A stretch of 64,000 nucleotides of DNA from Pirellula sp. SH-Sr6A (GTDB lineage: Bacteria > Planctomycetota > Planctomycetia > Pirellulales > Pirellulaceae), in NCBI RefSeq assembly GCF_001610875.1, contig NZ_CP011272.1, positions 2,337,988 to 2,401,987 on the forward strand, given 5' to 3'. Position numbers and translations under genes: made by a program. Shown in pieces: positions 41,840-50,870 of this stretch; position 1 is the stretch's first letter, and every line of letters starts with the position of its first letter. A model generated the notes under the pieces. That model was not told the origin of the DNA and did not search any database. It saw only the letters and a program-made list of their open reading frames with translations.

Positions 41840-42398
41840 CGCGGACCGACTCCCCTCGCAACGAGACTAACTTCGGAGCTAGCTTCTGAATGGCATAGCG
41901 AAAACGGCTGGCCGCGGTCTGAAGCGAGCACTCCAGTACCTCCGCAATCTCTTGAAACGTAAGCTCTTCCCAGATTTTGAGAACGACGACTTGCCTCTGT
42001 TCCAATGGTATGGAGCGCAGGGCTTTGAGAACTTCTCGATGCATGTCTTCTTGCTCGAGACCATCCGCGGCGCGGTAGGCGAGCAAATCTCCTATCCCCA
42101 ACCCTAAAGTCCAACGGCGCTTCTTTCGAAGAACAATCAACGATTCATTGCGCACCATCCGCAGAAGATAATGCCAAGGCTCTTGGGCGTTCGTCAGCAT
42201 GGCCGGACGTGCCACCGCGGACATCAACGCTGCTTGAACTGCATCCTCTGCGTCGTGCTGATTTCGAGTGATGGTGATGGAGAAGCGGACCAAACGCTGC
42301 GCGGTCAAATCGAACAGGCCAGCCAATGCCGAGGGAGCATCCTCCGACATTCGTTCGGCATACTGGCGGATCTGGTTGGAAAGGGAGTCGTCGCACAT
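41832..42398 (-). CDS. ECF-type RNA polymerase sigma factor (pseudopilus cluster)
   Basis: A 188-residue protein. Sigma region 2 is visible as FSITITRNQHDAEDAVQAAL, with the DAEDAVQ core; region 4 as LRSIPLEQRQVVVLKIWEEL followed by TFQEIAEVLECSLQTAASRF, the helix-turn-helix that reads the -35 element. A spacer of about 50 residues lies between them. It heads a tightly packed run of nine genes, ending at 35826, of which most are GspF- or pseudopilin-like. ECF sigma factors normally transcribe their own operon, so this factor probably controls that apparatus. No strong ribosome binding site precedes ATG 42398; a later start (MSEDAPSAL) is possible. Confidence 0.88.
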   Translation of the reverse strand: MCDDSLSNQIRQYAERMSEDAPSALAGLFDLTAQRLVRFSITITRNQHDAEDAVQAALMSAVARPAMLTNAQEPWHYLLRMVRNESLIVLRKKRRWTLGLGIGDLLAYRAADGLEQEDMHREVLKALRSIPLEQRQVVVLKIWEELTFQEIAEVLECSLQTAASRFRYAIQKLAPKLVSLRGESVRDG

Positions 42399-42487
42399 CG
42401 TAAAAAAGAGGATGAATTGCTCTCGGGGATTTATCTAGCCAAATTTTTCTTTTTGCCAAACTCTGAATCGATTCCCATGGATGCACA

Positions 42488-43438
42488 TCACTCCGATTGA
42501 TTCGGAATTCGTTCGAGCTTCACAGATTCCGCAGGAGCTAGGGTCGGCTCTCCACGGAGGATTCCTAGGGACACGAGAAAAGCGTCCGCTTCGCGCAAAG
42601 TGGCGATTTGCCATGCTCCGCGATTGAAAAAGCCGTGTGGCTGCTTGGGAGCTAGAAAGACGTGCAACGGGCTTCCTTCGACCTTTCTCCACTTCGCTTC
42701 GACTTCATCCCAGCCTTTCTTCCATGGATCGTCGGTCCCATAGAAGACAACTGCGGGTGCTCGAACCGCTCCAATGTGCACTCGGCCATCGATCTCGGGA
42801 TCCACCGAATCCTCATCGGCGAAGGCGGGATTGAACAGGACATAGCCGGTCACTCGCGTGGAGATTTCAATCGGGTCGTTGGGATCGTCTAAACTCGGAT
42901 TGGTGGTAGCCAACACGCATAGGTGACCACCGGCAGAGCCTCCACCCAGTACAAGCTTCTCAGGATCGATACCGAGCTTCTCTGCATTTTGCTTCATCCA
43001 ACGGATCGCGCTTTTCGCATCGGTGACACACACCCGTTTCTTGGATGTCGATCGATCCTGTTTGGCAACCTCCCGCTTGTCGAGCATTCGGTAATTGGCA
43101 GTCGCAGCCACGATCCCGCGGCTCGCGAAGTATTGGCATGCAGCTCGGAACTGCTGAAGGGAACCACCCGACCAACCACCTCCATGGAACATCAGAATCG
43201 CGGGGACTCGCTTCGCCGTCGGATCATGTTCCTTGGGGAAATAAATCTCCATGACCCTCTCCTTCCCTCCTGATTGCTTGTAAACAAACTCCTTCCCCGG
43301 AGCTTCGCTCAGCGCAGCAGATTGGGGACCACGGTTTGCCGCGGAATCGTCTTGCCCCCACACAGTCGTCCCGAGCAATGCAAGGCATGGGATGGCGATC
43401 GAGGTCATCGAGGAAAGAATGCAGACAAGGGATTTCAT
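42488..43438 (-). CDS. Secreted alpha/beta hydrolase, BD-FAE/esterase-like
   Basis: A 316-residue protein. The signal peptide (to about WGQDDS) indicates export. The hydrolase fold shows the oxyanion-hole motif HGGGWSGG and the nucleophile elbow GGGSAGG, the pattern of the hormone-sensitive-lipase-like and BD-FAE esterase groups. VFYGTDDPW probably carries the acid residue, and PHGFFNRG the catalytic His. The likely substrate is an acetyl or other short ester on a polysaccharide or similar compound; this cannot be decided from the sequence. It lies 89 bp upstream of the ECF sigma gene on the same strand and may be read with it, though the gap allows a separate promoter. Confidence 0.9.
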   Translation of the reverse strand: MKSLVCILSSMTSIAIPCLALLGTTVWGQDDSAANRGPQSAALSEAPGKEFVYKQSGGKERVMEIYFPKEHDPTAKRVPAILMFHGGGWSGGSLQQFRAACQYFASRGIVAATANYRMLDKREVAKQDRSTSKKRVCVTDAKSAIRWMKQNAEKLGIDPEKLVLGGGSAGGHLCVLATTNPSLDDPNDPIEISTRVTGYVLFNPAFADEDSVDPEIDGRVHIGAVRAPAVVFYGTDDPWKKGWDEVEAKWRKVEGSPLHVFLAPKQPHGFFNRGAWQIATLREADAFLVSLGILRGEPTLAPAESVKLERIPNQSE

Positions 43439-43601
43439 GGCAGAGGTCCAACGAAAGCGGGAGAAGAACGGATCTTCGTATTCTACTGGAGTTCGATGGG
43501 CAATTAGCCGGACTTGCTGCGAGCATCCACGAATTTGAAAGATTGGGCGCAGAGCTCGTCGCGGTGAATGGCGATATCCGACCGAACAGTCGAGTTCTAG
43601 G

Positions 43602-43766
43602 ATGCCCTTGTCGCAATACGTTGGAAAAGACTACAGTCCCGGAACGGTCCTGCATTGCGAGGACTGCTTCGTCTTCGATTCGCTAGCCAAAAGCAAACCA
43701 AGTGGCCACTTCCGTCTCCTCTGCCAGCATGCTCGAAGCAGAAACCCGTGCGGTTTGCACGTTTGA
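43602..43766 (+). CDS. Possible 54-residue small protein or gene fragment
   Basis: An ATG at 43602 opens a frame to a TGA at 43764, giving a Cys-containing protein with LHCEDCFVFDS. It overlaps the start of the methyltransferase by 65 bp, or 38 bp if that gene starts at 43729. The preceding 43450-43600 bases in another frame read LAGLAASIHEFERLGAELVA, which looks like part of a thioredoxin-fold or peroxiredoxin-type helix-strand. The whole 43439-43701 gap might therefore be a decayed gene read through frameshifts. Evidence is weak. Confidence 0.2.
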   Translation: MPLSQYVGKDYSPGTVLHCEDCFVFDSLAKSKPSGHFRLLCQHARSRNPCGLHV

Positions 43767-44709
43767 AACGAATCAAAACGCGGAACAGAATGTCTTGGGC
43801 CAATTCATACCGCTGCACTATCACTTTCAAATGCTGCAGGATAAGCAACGCTTGGAAGGCTTTCGCCGGGCGATGGAATTGCATATCCAACCTGGGATGC
43901 ACGTGCTAGAACTCGGTGGTGGTACGGGAATCCTCTCCAGTTTTGCCGCCCGCTGCGGCGCGACAGTAACCTGCGTCGAACGGAATCCCGAACTAGTATC
44001 CTTCGCTCGTCGCACCCTGCAGACGAATGGGCTAGACCAGCAAGTCACTGTCGTAGAAGGGGATGCGACCGAGTTCATCCCCTCCCAGCCCGTCGACGTT
44101 GTCGTATGCGAGATGCTTCATGTCGCATTGCTGCGAGAGAAGCAGACGAAAGTCTTAGAGGCCTTCAAGGAAAATTACTTGCGCCATTGGAACGAAGAGC
44201 TACCTCGCTTCCTACCCGAAGCATCGAGGTTGATGGTGCAGATGATCCATCATCCCTTCGACTTCGATGGTTACTTCGCTCCATTGCCAATTTTTCAAGC
44301 TCCAGACAAGACGGCCAACGATGGATTGATGGAGTTGAGTCCGCTCGTCGACTACGCGCACATTTTTTACGATGAGCCGATCTCCGATACCGTTCGATGG
44401 CGAGGGAGATTGCGTGTTTCGAATAGTGGTTTTGTGTCAGCCCTTCGCTTTGTGACCCAAAACTTCCTTTCCGTGGAAAGCCATGGAGACTCACCCACAT
44501 GGCCCAACCAATTCCTCATCCTTCCCATCCAAGAACCCTCGCCGGTTCTAGCTGGGCAAGAAATCGACGTGGAATTCTCCTATCGATTTGGCGATCCGAT
44601 CGAGAGTCTGCATCAGTCGATTCGTATGGAATACCTACCTGTGACGCAGGAAGGCGATCGATTGTGCGGGAGCGATTACTTAAGTCGCCAGTCAACGTGT
44701 TCTTCGTAG
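43702..44709 (+). CDS. Class I SAM-dependent methyltransferase, PRMT-like
   Basis: A 335-residue protein (a start at 43729, giving MLEAETRAV, is an alternative). The SAM-binding fold shows motif I in VLELGGGTGILSSFAARCGA, the acidic ribose-binding residue in VTCVERNPEL, and VDVVVCEMLH for motif II/III, in which the CEM-x-x double-Glu-like loop recalls protein arginine methyltransferases. The C-terminal about 150 residues are beta-rich, which also fits the PRMT barrel. The substrate is unknown. The 3' end overlaps the convergent S9-peptidase gene by 34 bp, so the last about 11 codons of each gene share the same DNA. It is transcribed away from the esterase gene. Confidence 0.82.
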   Translation: MATSVSSASMLEAETRAVCTFETNQNAEQNVLGQFIPLHYHFQMLQDKQRLEGFRRAMELHIQPGMHVLELGGGTGILSSFAARCGATVTCVERNPELVSFARRTLQTNGLDQQVTVVEGDATEFIPSQPVDVVVCEMLHVALLREKQTKVLEAFKENYLRHWNEELPRFLPEASRLMVQMIHHPFDFDGYFAPLPIFQAPDKTANDGLMELSPLVDYAHIFYDEPISDTVRWRGRLRVSNSGFVSALRFVTQNFLSVESHGDSPTWPNQFLILPIQEPSPVLAGQEIDVEFSYRFGDPIESLHQSIRMEYLPVTQEGDRLCGSDYLSRQSTCSS

Positions 44710-47700
44710 GCCATCGATTTGGCAATCAACGCATACAGTTCTGGATCGTATGCAGCTAGATCTTCACGGGTCATAATCGGTTGCTTGGAATCGGTCGGGC
44801 AAGGCGATTGGCCGACGGCATGGAAATAAGCTAATACGCCATAGATCCATAGCTCACGAGGGCCGTGCCCCGCCTGGGTCCCCAGCCATTTCTTCTGCTG
44901 CATGTGCTTTCCATGAAGCGATTCGAGCGACGAACGCATTCGATTGTCAAATCGTTCCAATCGGAGTTCATATTGCTGCCATACTCCTCGTGGACGCGAT
45001 TCCCAATCTGGGTCTACCGGCCGATCGATCGCAATCTTGTACACAGCATCGGCCAACAATTCCATGAGATGGCTGTTTGCTGCAGATCCAGACTCTCCCG
45101 ATGCGAACAAGTTCTCTTCGCTCACGACGATCCGCTTGATCTCAGGGCTGTAGGGAAGAAATCGGCAGAGTAAATCGACAGGGACACCATTCGCCACCCC
45201 CTTTTGAACCTCGGGAAGCTGACCCAAAGTTTCCTCCTTCCCAAGCACGACGATTTGCAGTTCGGCAGCCAGGAGCGCTTTCAGCACATCATGTCGATAG
45301 GCGAACATTTTGCGCACCATGTCGTTCGCAATCAGCATCGCTTTGTCCGAGGCTCTTCTGCCAACGACCGGCATCTCGCGAGCCCAACAAAATTTTGTGT
45401 AGTAATCCGCAATGGCAAGCTTAGCCGGTGGTGCCTCGATCTGAGGTAGTACACGTGGGAAGGTGTACCGCCAGTCTTGAGACTCGGAGAGTCGAAACGT
45501 TTCTCGGACTAATTCATAACCTTTTGGATCGTAGGATTTCAGTTGCTCGCGTGTACGGATGGGTCCGTGGTTCCAATTGTTCACGCGATTGCAGTCGAAG
45601 TAAGCTTGGCAAATCTCCGCCCAATACTCGCCCGGGTTGGTGCTCGCATAGGCATACTTGTAAAGACCTTGTTCGGTCGCGGATTGATAGGTAGCTTTCA
45701 ATCGATCGCTCCAAGTGCGATCCATGCTCCGAAGCGCACCGTCGATCGTGTGGCAGAATTCGTGAACGCCAATGCTCTCGTCGTCGTATCGATCCAGCGC
45801 ATAACCGATCAAGTTTTCTTCGCCGAAACTAGTTGGCTTTCCGCCCGTGCCGCGCACGCGTTCATTTTGAAATGTTGGATTCGGATGGTCGCTGTACTCG
45901 GGCATATCGGTATAGAGTTGCTCTTTTCCAATGATGATGAGGTACATCCCGTTGCGTTGCATGGATTGCAAAACATCGGGCCGTCCTGCCAACATGTGAC
46001 TTACGATGTTGTGTGTTCGGAGCAATGCCTCGTCGGTGACCTCTTCGGCAGCGACAACCGGCAAACCAGCGACATCGAGATACTTCTTGTAAAAGCCTCG
46101 AGCCTTCTCGCGATACCGTTCTCGTACCAAATCAAAAAACGATTCGGGGGGAAGGCTGACCTGAAGGTCCTTGTCGGATGCCTTTTGTACCTCGGGCATC
46201 GAAGCCTTAGTCGCTTTCATTTCCTGGGGCATCGTCTTCGCAACCGGATCCAAGGAGTCCTTGGACTGCGAAGATAGCGTTTGAGTCGGTGACACAGGGG
46301 GTGATTTTTCAAGGAGATGGCGTACGAAAAATTCGTGCATGCGCCGTTGTCCATAAGCTCCGCCCATTCCGTGTCCACCATTCGGGACGACAAGTAGATC
46401 GAAATCCTTGTTCGCACGAATGAGGGCGTCAGCGACGCGCATTGTGGATTCCGGCGGAACATTGGTATCCATTTCGCCGACAATCAAGAAGAGCTTGCCT
46501 TGCAATCGAAAGGCGTTATCTACGTTGGAGCATTCGGCATAATGGGGACCGACGGGATATCCCATCCACTGCTCGTTCCAGGACGCTTTGTCCATTCGAT
46601 TGTCGTGACATCCGCAAGCTGCCACGGCCACTTTGTAGAACTCGGGATGGAACAGGACCGCACCCGCTGCATTTTGTCCGCCGGCCGATGTCCCGTAGAT
46701 ACCGACTCGATCGAGATCCAATTCCGGACGCGATTTGGCTGCCTCTTTCATCCAAAGGATGCGGTCTTGGAAACCTGCATCTTTGAGGTTCTTCCAACAA
46801 ACATCATGAAAAGCCTTCGATCGATTGGCCGTTCCCATACCATCGATCTTCACAACGATGAAACCAAGCTGCGTCAGCGAATCGTACCGCAATGCAGGAC
46901 TGAAAGTCTTTGGAACAAAAGAGCCTTGAGGACCTGCATAGATATCCTCGATAACAGGATATCGCTTCTTTGGATCGAAATCTTTCGGACGGCAAATGAT
47001 GCCCCAGATATCGGTTTGGCCGTCTCGTCCTTTCGCTGCGAAGACCTCGGGGGGCTTCCATCCGTTCGCTTCGAGCTCGGTGATATCGCTTGTTTCGAGC
47101 GGGCAGACCAAGCTACCGTCGGAGACGCGTCGAAGTTCGTTGACCGGTGCTAGATCGACTCGTGAATACGTGTCGATGATGTACTTCTTGCTCGGCGAAT
47201 ACTGAATGGAATGGTTTCCGTTACCCTCTGTGATCCAAACAAGTTTCCCGTCATCCAGAGACACATATCCAAAGTGAATCAGATAAGGATCTTGTCCATC
47301 GCGTCCGGAGGCTTGAAACCAAAGCTTTCGAGATGGTTCATCAATCGAGTCGATCCCTCGGAGGACGATCCCTTCGGGAGTCAATCGCCGTTTCTCTTCG
47401 CCGGTCAGGGCGTCGACCAAAATCGCTTGCCGCCAACCGTACTTTTCGGTGACGTAAATCAATTCGGTACCGTTCTCCAGCCACTGTACCGGTTGCAATT
47501 GCTGATTTTCCGTGTGAGCAGTCCAAATAAATGTATCGGACTTTTCGTCGATGATGTTGCGAACAGAGCCGTCCGCAATGTTGACTTCGATCAACCGGAA
47601 TCGACCGTGTCCACGATCCGTCTGTTCATAACTAAACGATGCACCGTCCTTTGCAAATCGAATGCGAGGCCTTAACCACTCGTGCTCAAAGCGATCCACA

Positions 47701-48824
47701 ACCGGTTTGATTTGCTTTCGCTCAGCAATGCGAAATAGATTCACTTCGTAGGTGGGGAATGCGTCACCTGGCAAACTATAGGGCCGGGTTTCCAAAAGTG
47801 CTCGACCGCCGCCAGCAGGCGAAGATCGGACCCAGTGCACGGGGAGTTTCTCGATTTTCTTTTCTCGAAACGCAATGAGTGTACTGGAGTCTGGAGACCA
47901 TTGGAGTTGGCCATAGGTCTCTAGCTCGCTCCCATCTTCGCTTAACGCAACTCGCTCGCCGGAATCCTTGTTCACGACAATGACGTTATGGTTTTCGATC
48001 GTCGCATTCCACTTGCTATCCGGTGAAGTGAATTCGCGAACTCGTGCGTCGCGAGGAGAGGGGCGACGTGAACCAGGCCGTGAGCGGGCAGGAATTGGGC
48101 GGCCGTCGAGGGTGATGCGAATCGGTTCGTCCTCGGCAGTGACTTCACCGAGGACTTCTCCTTTGGCGTTTACAATTTGCCATCGATGGCCGCCAAATGT
48201 GTGTTGGTCCCGAGTCGCTCCTTTTTCGATCTTGCCATAGCTTTGCTTCTCGTTGTCACCACTGACCCAAAAAATCTCGACCGGGCCATCGGAACGATTT
48301 TCAAAACTGATCGAACTGTCTTGACCTGTGGAACGCCCCCGAGGGGCACTTCCATTGCCCGTAGAGCTCTCTCGTGCGACAGCAGGAGGAGCCGCTTCCG
48401 CAAGCTCTTTTGTCTCAGGGTTCCATCGGTACGACTTTCCATTCGAGGGACCGATAAAGAGAATCGTTCGATCGCTCTCGCTGAATTCCAGTCGATCGAT
48501 CGGCAGTTTCTGAGGCGTGGTATTGTCGCCGATGGCTTTGGCGACCGCGTCATGGTCAAAGGCAACGGTTCGAGTACTTAACTGCGGATCCACCAAAAGG
48601 AATTCGCGTTCACCATTGGCGAGATCGTTTCGATACCAGAATCGATCGGATTTGCCGATCCAATTCGGGGAGACGCGTTGTTTGTAGACGCGACCTCCCT
48701 CGCGAGCGGCTCGCCCTCGTTCTTGAGGGGAGTCTGGTTGGAAGTCTTGACCGTCGACGAAAGCCGGCGTGGTCAAGACCGAAAGAAAGACCATCCACCA
48801 AGCGGAACAAATCAAAGATCTCAT
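44676..48824 (-). CDS. S9 (DPP4-type) peptidase fused to two zincin-like domains
   Basis: A 1382-residue exported protein with a signal peptide (to about residue 25). Residues 45-590 form a beta-propeller-like DPP4 N-terminal region, interrupted by a VHL-like beta segment (about 170-245) with an Arg/Ser-rich linker. The S9 catalytic domain follows at about 600-840, with Ser713 (GTSAGG), Asp786 (GEMDTN) and His818 (NGGHGM). After a linker, two related domains appear: 905-1120 with a zincin motif HEFCH (1021-1025) and Glu1070 (GEYWAE) as likely third ligand, and 1138-1382 where the equivalent residues read HLMEL and Tyr1328. The second copy therefore cannot bind zinc in the same way. The fusion joins serine and metallopeptidase activities in one chain. 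Confidence 0.88.
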   Translation of the reverse strand: MRSLICSAWWMVFLSVLTTPAFVDGQDFQPDSPQERGRAAREGGRVYKQRVSPNWIGKSDRFWYRNDLANGEREFLLVDPQLSTRTVAFDHDAVAKAIGDNTTPQKLPIDRLEFSESDRTILFIGPSNGKSYRWNPETKELAEAAPPAVARESSTGNGSAPRGRSTGQDSSISFENRSDGPVEIFWVSGDNEKQSYGKIEKGATRDQHTFGGHRWQIVNAKGEVLGEVTAEDEPIRITLDGRPIPARSRPGSRRPSPRDARVREFTSPDSKWNATIENHNVIVVNKDSGERVALSEDGSELETYGQLQWSPDSSTLIAFREKKIEKLPVHWVRSSPAGGGRALLETRPYSLPGDAFPTYEVNLFRIAERKQIKPVVDRFEHEWLRPRIRFAKDGASFSYEQTDRGHGRFRLIEVNIADGSVRNIIDEKSDTFIWTAHTENQQLQPVQWLENGTELIYVTEKYGWRQAILVDALTGEEKRRLTPEGIVLRGIDSIDEPSRKLWFQASGRDGQDPYLIHFGYVSLDDGKLVWITEGNGNHSIQYSPSKKYIIDTYSRVDLAPVNELRRVSDGSLVCPLETSDITELEANGWKPPEVFAAKGRDGQTDIWGIICRPKDFDPKKRYPVIEDIYAGPQGSFVPKTFSPALRYDSLTQLGFIVVKIDGMGTANRSKAFHDVCWKNLKDAGFQDRILWMKEAAKSRPELDLDRVGIYGTSAGGQNAAGAVLFHPEFYKVAVAACGCHDNRMDKASWNEQWMGYPVGPHYAECSNVDNAFRLQGKLFLIVGEMDTNVPPESTMRVADALIRANKDFDLLVVPNGGHGMGGAYGQRRMHEFFVRHLLEKSPPVSPTQTLSSQSKDSLDPVAKTMPQEMKATKASMPEVQKASDKDLQVSLPPESFFDLVRERYREKARGFYKKYLDVAGLPVVAAEEVTDEALLRTHNIVSHMLAGRPDVLQSMQRNGMYLIIIGKEQLYTDMPEYSDHPNPTFQNERVRGTGGKPTSFGEENLIGYALDRYDDESIGVHEFCHTIDGALRSMDRTWSDRLKATYQSATEQGLYKYAYASTNPGEYWAEICQAYFDCNRVNNWNHGPIRTREQLKSYDPKGYELVRETFRLSESQDWRYTFPRVLPQIEAPPAKLAIADYYTKFCWAREMPVVGRRASDKAMLIANDMVRKMFAYRHDVLKALLAAELQIVVLGKEETLGQLPEVQKGVANGVPVDLLCRFLPYSPEIKRIVVSEENLFASGESGSAANSHLMELLADAVYKIAIDRPVDPDWESRPRGVWQQYELRLERFDNRMRSSLESLHGKHMQQKKWLGTQAGHGPRELWIYGVLAYFHAVGQSPCPTDSKQPIMTREDLAAYDPELYALIAKSMAYEEHVDWRLK

Positions 48825-48954
48825 CGGGTTCGATACTCATCCAAGAAGCGGCTGGGAACGAAAAACGCTTCCTTAGTCTACTTGGATGAGATCCATTTTG
48901 CACTCGATGGTTTCGTAGTCGCCATTCGCTATCGCGAAATCAGCGTGAAAGGAT

Positions 48955-49449
48955 CTACTTCTTTCCCTTCTTAGGAGCCTTTTCCTTCAAACTACCTTGG
49001 ACCATCGGTGGCAGTTTCTCGATTTGTTCTGGCTTCAGGAGTTTGCCGATCTCAATCTTGGTTTTGGCCACAGCCGCTTCGCCTTCGGTTATTACTTTGA
49101 ACTGTGCTTCGGTGAAAGGAACGGCGGCCTTCACGGCTTCTTGAACCTCTTTGGGTTTCTTGCCTGCATCGCGTGCGGCCTTGCTAGCTTCGGTTCGCTT
49201 CTTCATCATTTCCGGGGTGATTTCGGCGTCGGTTCGCATTTTGACGACGTCTTTTGCCGTTTTCATCATCAGTTCTTTGATCTTGGTCGACTGCTCAGCG
49301 GTCAACTCCGCTTTTTCCAATTGCTTCATGAATTGATTGACCATCTGTTGAGCCGGTCCGGCCTTTTTCCCTTTTTCCTGCGCGAAAGATACAACGGGAG
49401 AGAACGCCAAAACGAACAAAGAGCATGCTGCAAGTACTAGGGACTTCAT
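48955..49449 (-). CDS. Small secreted Lys-rich helical protein
   Basis: The protein has 164 residues from MKSLVLAACS, chosen because GAGG stands 7 bases upstream and a signal peptide (to about SFAQ) follows directly. The mature protein is almost entirely helical, with about 25% Lys, and contains ELTAEQSTKIKELM, a pattern like the LTxxQ repeats of periplasmic Spy/CpxP-type chaperones. The similarity is suggestive rather than firm. It ends in a basic tail (KAPKKGKK). It follows the DUF1501 gene by about 80 bp on the same strand and may be the last member of the second ECF operon. A role in envelope stress would fit but is inference. Confidence 0.68.
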   Translation of the reverse strand: MKSLVLAACSLFVLAFSPVVSFAQEKGKKAGPAQQMVNQFMKQLEKAELTAEQSTKIKELMMKTAKDVVKMRTDAEITPEMMKKRTEASKAARDAGKKPKEVQEAVKAAVPFTEAQFKVITEGEAAVAKTKIEIGKLLKPEQIEKLPPMVQGSLKEKAPKKGKK

Positions 49450-49528
49450 TGAAAAACCTCGTTGTAGGGAAAGAAAAACCAAACGTGTGGGAAGGTGTAC
49501 ATTCGACGCGTACTCATTCGACGCGTGA

Positions 49529-50833
49529 TTAGGAGAACAACTTGGGGATAACCGATCCGTCTCGTACCAACGTGATGGGACGACCAGTGTCGGTTTGAAA
49601 TTCTTGCTTGTGATCGATACCTAGATTGTAGTAGAACGACGCAGCGACATCATCGGGCCTCATTCCTTCATGCAATGGACCGGCGCCGGTGTCATCGCTT
49701 TCTCCGATCACTTGCCCACCCTTCACATTCCCCCCCGCCATGAGCATAAACATGCAGCGGGGGTAGTGGTCGCGACCGCCGAGTGTGGCTCGCGTGTTGA
49801 TCTTCGGAGTTCGACCGAACTCACCCGTTACCATAACAGCGGTAGAGTTGAGCAGCCCTTTTTGTTCTAGCCCGTTCAGCAACGCGGACACGCCACCATC
49901 CAGTTTAGGCAGTAGTTTCTTGCTTAGATTATTGAAGATATCGGTGTGATTATCCCAACCACCGATGGAAAGCGAAACAAACCGAACGCCCGACTCGATA
50001 AGACGAATGGCGAGCAAGCAGCTTTGTTCAAAGGGATCGGCGCCGAATTGCTCTGAAAACTTGGGGGACTCCTTAGAGATGTCGAATGCGAGTCGCGCGC
50101 GCTCGCTGGTCAACATGGAATACGCCTTCTCGCTGAATCGATTGAGTCCGGTGAGCAGCTGATCTTTGCTTTCCATCGCACCGAACTTCGTGTCTAGGTC
50201 TTTCAATAAGTTCTGGCGACGATCGAGTTGCTCTACAGTTACGCCTTGTCCAAGCGAAATACCGCGAACATTGAAGGGGCGGTTTTGCTGGGGGGTAGCA
50301 GAGGTATTCAACGGGGCGTACTGGATACCCAGAAAGCCCGGCCTCTGCCCGCCATTCGGGATTGCAACGAAGGGTGGGAGATCCTTATCGACGGGGCGTT
50401 CCTTACAAACGACTGCACCGTAGCCCGGGTATTCGAGCGATGAAAGGGGGCGGCTACCCGTGTTCACATACTCGCTCCCTAAGCGATGCGCCGCCAGCGT
50501 GTGGGATACGCCTCGCAAGATCGCATATTTATCCATCGAGGCCGCCATTTTTGGCAGATGCTCCGAGATGCGGATCCCAGGCACACTCGTCGGGATCGTC
50601 TTGAAATCCCCGCGGATTCCCTCCGGCGCCTCGGGTTTGGGATCAAAGGTATCGATGTGCGAAGGCCCCCCATTCAGATCGATGAAGATCCCGGACGTGG
50701 CATGGCCAGGCTTCACGTTCCCCGCTTCGGACCATTGCAAATAATTGGTGAGAGTGAGCCCCCCCAAGGAGAGCCCTCCGATTCGAATGAAGTCCCTGCG
50801 TGCGATTCCGTCGCAATAGGAATGAGCTGGCAT
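49529..50833 (-). CDS. DUF1501 family protein, Tat-type export signal
   Basis: A 434-residue protein. The N-terminus IARRDFIRIGGLSLGGLTL is a twin-arginine signal, and the body is DUF1501 with an alkaline-phosphatase-like fold: GIFIDLNGGPSHIDTFDPKP, HRLGSEYVNTGSRP, VSLSIGGWDNHTDIF, VMVTGEFGRTPKIN and DHYPRCMFMLMAGGNVKGGQ are recognisable family segments. It follows the DUF1549/DUF1553 gene by 37 bp on the same strand, the usual pairing, and belongs to the operon led by the ECF sigma factor at 55578. It is only moderately similar in visible motifs to the DUF1501 protein at 30298, so the two pairs are not recent duplicates. Confidence 0.93.
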   Translation of the reverse strand: MPAHSYCDGIARRDFIRIGGLSLGGLTLTNYLQWSEAGNVKPGHATSGIFIDLNGGPSHIDTFDPKPEAPEGIRGDFKTIPTSVPGIRISEHLPKMAASMDKYAILRGVSHTLAAHRLGSEYVNTGSRPLSSLEYPGYGAVVCKERPVDKDLPPFVAIPNGGQRPGFLGIQYAPLNTSATPQQNRPFNVRGISLGQGVTVEQLDRRQNLLKDLDTKFGAMESKDQLLTGLNRFSEKAYSMLTSERARLAFDISKESPKFSEQFGADPFEQSCLLAIRLIESGVRFVSLSIGGWDNHTDIFNNLSKKLLPKLDGGVSALLNGLEQKGLLNSTAVMVTGEFGRTPKINTRATLGGRDHYPRCMFMLMAGGNVKGGQVIGESDDTGAGPLHEGMRPDDVAASFYYNLGIDHKQEFQTDTGRPITLVRDGSVIPKLFS

Positions 50834-50870
50834 AATGGGTGTACCTTGATTCCAGGATGGGATGTTGTGA

